A stretch of 64,000 nucleotides of DNA from Bdellovibrio sp. SKB1291214 (GTDB lineage Bacteria > Bdellovibrionota > Bdellovibrionia > Bdellovibrionales > Bdellovibrionaceae): NCBI RefSeq assembly GCF_002209355.2, contig NZ_CP106855.1, positions 310,001 through 374,000 of the forward strand, in the 5' to 3' direction. The translations under genes were made by a program, and so were the position numbers. Below, piece after piece: positions 62,519 through 64,000 of the stretch; position 1 is the first letter of the stretch; each line of letters begins with the position of its first letter. The notes beneath the pieces are model-generated. The model was not told the DNA's origin, searched no databases, and worked only from the letters and a program-made list of their open reading frames with translations.

Positions 62519-63085
62519 ATGAAGTCTGCTTACCAACGTAAAAAACAACCCGCATTGGTCAAAGAAGAAATTCTAAAAGCCACCCTGGCTCTGGCTCAAA
62601 AAAAGGGCCTTGCCGCGATCACTGTTCAGGCTGTCGCGAAACTTGCGGGCATCACGAAAGGTGGACTGCTGCACCATTACCCTTCAAAGCAGGCCTTAAT
62701 AAAAGGCGTGTTTGACACGCTGATGACGGAAATGGACCAGGAGATTGACGCCCTTATTGAAAAAGACCCATCTCCTTTTGGACGCTTTACAAGAGCCTAT
62801 GTAGAACTGTGCTTTGATGAAGAATGCTTGGAAGAGACATCAGCTTGGCCAGCCCTTTGTGTGTCTATTTTGGTGGAACCACGGCTTAAGAAAATGTGGC
62901 GCAGCTGGATGGAAAAACGTTTAAAGCAGCACAAATCAACGGATTCAGCACTTGAACTGGAAATTGTGCGAAGGGCCGCCGACGGCGTTTGGTTTAATCA
63001 CATCAGCGACACCCCGTCGACAAAACAATACAACAAGAAGCTCAAAACAGCTTTGTTACGCAAGACTTATAAACCAGGGGCATAA
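62519..63085 (+). CDS. TetR-family transcriptional regulator
   Basis: A 188-residue repressor. The N-terminal helix-turn-helix covers about residues 15-60: EEILKATLALAQKKGLAAIT is followed by VQAVAKLAGITKGGLLHHYPSKQALI (split here as VQAVAKLAGITKGG and LLHHYPSKQALI), a textbook TetR recognition unit. The C-terminal ligand domain carries Cys residues (ELCFDEECLEE, ALCVSIL) of possible redox relevance, although the ligand is unknown. It is divergent from the MBL lipoprotein and has a clear dyad in its promoter, suggesting autoregulation and control of the neighbour. Confidence 0.93.
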   Translation: MKSAYQRKKQPALVKEEILKATLALAQKKGLAAITVQAVAKLAGITKGGLLHHYPSKQALIKGVFDTLMTEMDQEIDALIEKDPSPFGRFTRAYVELCFDEECLEETSAWPALCVSILVEPRLKKMWRSWMEKRLKQHKSTDSALELEIVRRAADGVWFNHISDTPSTKQYNKKLKTALLRKTYKPGA

Positions 63086-63089
63086 ACCA

Positions 63090-63587
63090 TCATTTCGTCC
63101 CCTCCCAAGCCGAGACATGTTTGATATCTTTCATGATCACGGTTGCCGCGCGGCCGAACTGACGACATGCTGCTGAGGAATCCACAATACGATACGTGAT
63201 TTTAAGATTCCAGATGTCTTGGCGCTCCCAGTACACGCGGTCATATTTACAGATTGTTCCATTCAAATAAACTGACGCGTTTTCCGCAAACTCCAGACCT
63301 TTGGAATTGGTCGTGAATAGGCGACAAGATTTGAGCTCGCACAACTTCGTATGATCTTTATCAGTATAAAAAACCTTTGGTTCGATCTCATCAGAAACAA
63401 CGCTGGTGACTTGATCCAATTGGAAGGAGCCAGCGGCGATAGCCTTACAATCATTTTGGTTCAACACCAACACGTGGTATTTGCCTGCAGCGGGTTTGAA
63501 CGTAGAGTATGCTCCGGTAAATCCGACACATGCCTGAGATATACCTGCAACTAATGTCAAAAATACGACCACCAAAATCTTTTTCAT
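63090..63587 (-). CDS. Small secreted Cys-containing protein
   Basis: A 165-residue protein with a signal peptide ending at SQA|C. The mature part contains Cys in QACVG, NDCKA, LCELKSC, GTICKY and AACRQF, enough for two or three disulfides. No family recognised. It is divergent from the partial gene to the right (also a small Cys-containing secreted protein), and its 3' end is 4 bp from tetR. Confidence 0.75.
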   Translation of the reverse strand: MKKILVVVFLTLVAGISQACVGFTGAYSTFKPAAGKYHVLVLNQNDCKAIAAGSFQLDQVTSVVSDEIEPKVFYTDKDHTKLCELKSCRLFTTNSKGLEFAENASVYLNGTICKYDRVYWERQDIWNLKITYRIVDSSAACRQFGRAATVIMKDIKHVSAWEGTK

Positions 63588-63662
63588 TCAGCCCTCTTAC
63601 TTGTGATCTTTAGTGTAGCCACGGTGTTTTACCTGTGTCAGGCTTAAACAAAGGATTATCTG

Positions 63663-64000
63663 ATGCGAACAATCATTTTCTTCGTCATTTTATTATTTAT
63701 CACCACAACGACTCACGCAGAAACTTGTGCGCGGCTAACTGGTGTATTTCAAATGGCTGAAGGAGCTGTAGTAAAGTTTGAAAGTGATGGTTGCGACAGA
63801 CTGATTCGTTGGTCTGGCTACACCAGCAAAAAGGGTGAAATAGTCATTTCACCAGAAAAAATGGTGTACCACTTAGATGGGACACCATTATGCACGGGCC
63901 GGCGCTGCCAAAGTGCTGTCATTTATGACGGTGGTATCTTATTCAGTTTAAACTATGAGGGTTATGTAAAAACTCCGGATCACGGTCTTTGTATTCACCG
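63663..64000 (+). CDS. Small secreted Cys-containing protein, 3' end outside window
   Basis: An open frame from ATG with AAAGGA seven bases upstream, running through the window edge after 112 codons. A signal peptide ends at THA|E, with mature Cys residues in ETCARL, DGCDRL, PLCTGRRCQ and GLCIH. It has the look of a small disulfide-bonded domain. No family recognised. Its divergent neighbour has a similar character, but I see no clear sequence identity between them. Confidence 0.75.
   Translation, partial: MRTIIFFVILLFITTTTHAETCARLTGVFQMAEGAVVKFESDGCDRLIRWSGYTSKKGEIVISPEKMVYHLDGTPLCTGRRCQSAVIYDGGILFSLNYEGYVKTPDHGLCIH

Overview
The window reads as a compact, gene-dense chromosome segment of a Gram-negative predatory-type bacterium, most likely Bdellovibrio or a close relative. 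This is inference from gene content and style; the window has no rRNA, tRNA or other marker gene to settle it. The supporting signs are many short secreted proteins and lipoproteins, frequent TTG/GTG starts behind good Shine-Dalgarno (SD) sequences, several two-component kinases, a diguanylate cyclase, an L,D-transpeptidase-fold enzyme, a TonB receptor, and a multi-kilobase Ig/NHL surface lipoprotein. No transposase, prophage, CRISPR array or tRNA was seen.

Layout. 1-5.8 kb: a signalling cluster on the minus strand (three histidine kinases, two stand-alone receivers) holding one plus-strand heme-oxygenase-fold-like gene. 5.9-10.8 kb: a P-loop kinase, OsmC, PPK2, a Rieske/FAD reductase, and a GGDEF cyclase with a structured leader. 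10.8-16.8 kb: free-Met-sulfoxide reductase, a 188-bp palindromic element, subtilase, methyltransferase, glyoxalase-fold protein, papain-like protease, HD hydrolase, and two rRNA-modification genes. 16.9-23.6 kb: small membrane proteins, an MFS transporter, an alpha/beta hydrolase, an ABC-F ATPase, a structured RNA or leader, and DEAD-box helicase deaD. 23.7-27.5 kb: three tandem related exported proteins with ankyrin-like segments, next to a lysozyme-like secreted protein. 27.6-33 kb: cytochrome b, STAS protein, TolC-like protein, two truncated genes, CvfB-like protein, and lipoate ligase. 33-38.8 kb: dbpA and a SNF2 helicase.

38.8-43.1 kb: an alkylsulfatase pseudogene with several frameshifts, then a TonB receptor controlled by a TPP riboswitch. 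The riboswitch reassigns a receptor that would otherwise be called siderophore-type to likely thiamin uptake. 43-48 kb: a PLP trans-sulfuration enzyme, malic enzyme, a solute-binding protein and a coiled-coil protein. 49-53.7 kb: small secreted proteins, DUF3750, an NTF2-like protein, an O-methyltransferase and a PepSY membrane protein. 53.8-60.2 kb: the 2,150-residue Ig/NHL lipoprotein. 60.4-64 kb: a YafK-like L,D-transpeptidase-fold protein, an MBL-fold lipoprotein divergent from a TetR regulator with a visible operator, and two small secreted Cys-containing proteins.

The best candidates for something new are: (1) the TPP-riboswitch/TonB receptor unit; (2) the cluster of ankyrin-like exported proteins and a lysozyme-like enzyme, which could be a hydrolase with self-protection; (3) the 188-bp perfectly bounded palindromic element; and (4) the structured leaders ahead of the diguanylate cyclase and deaD.
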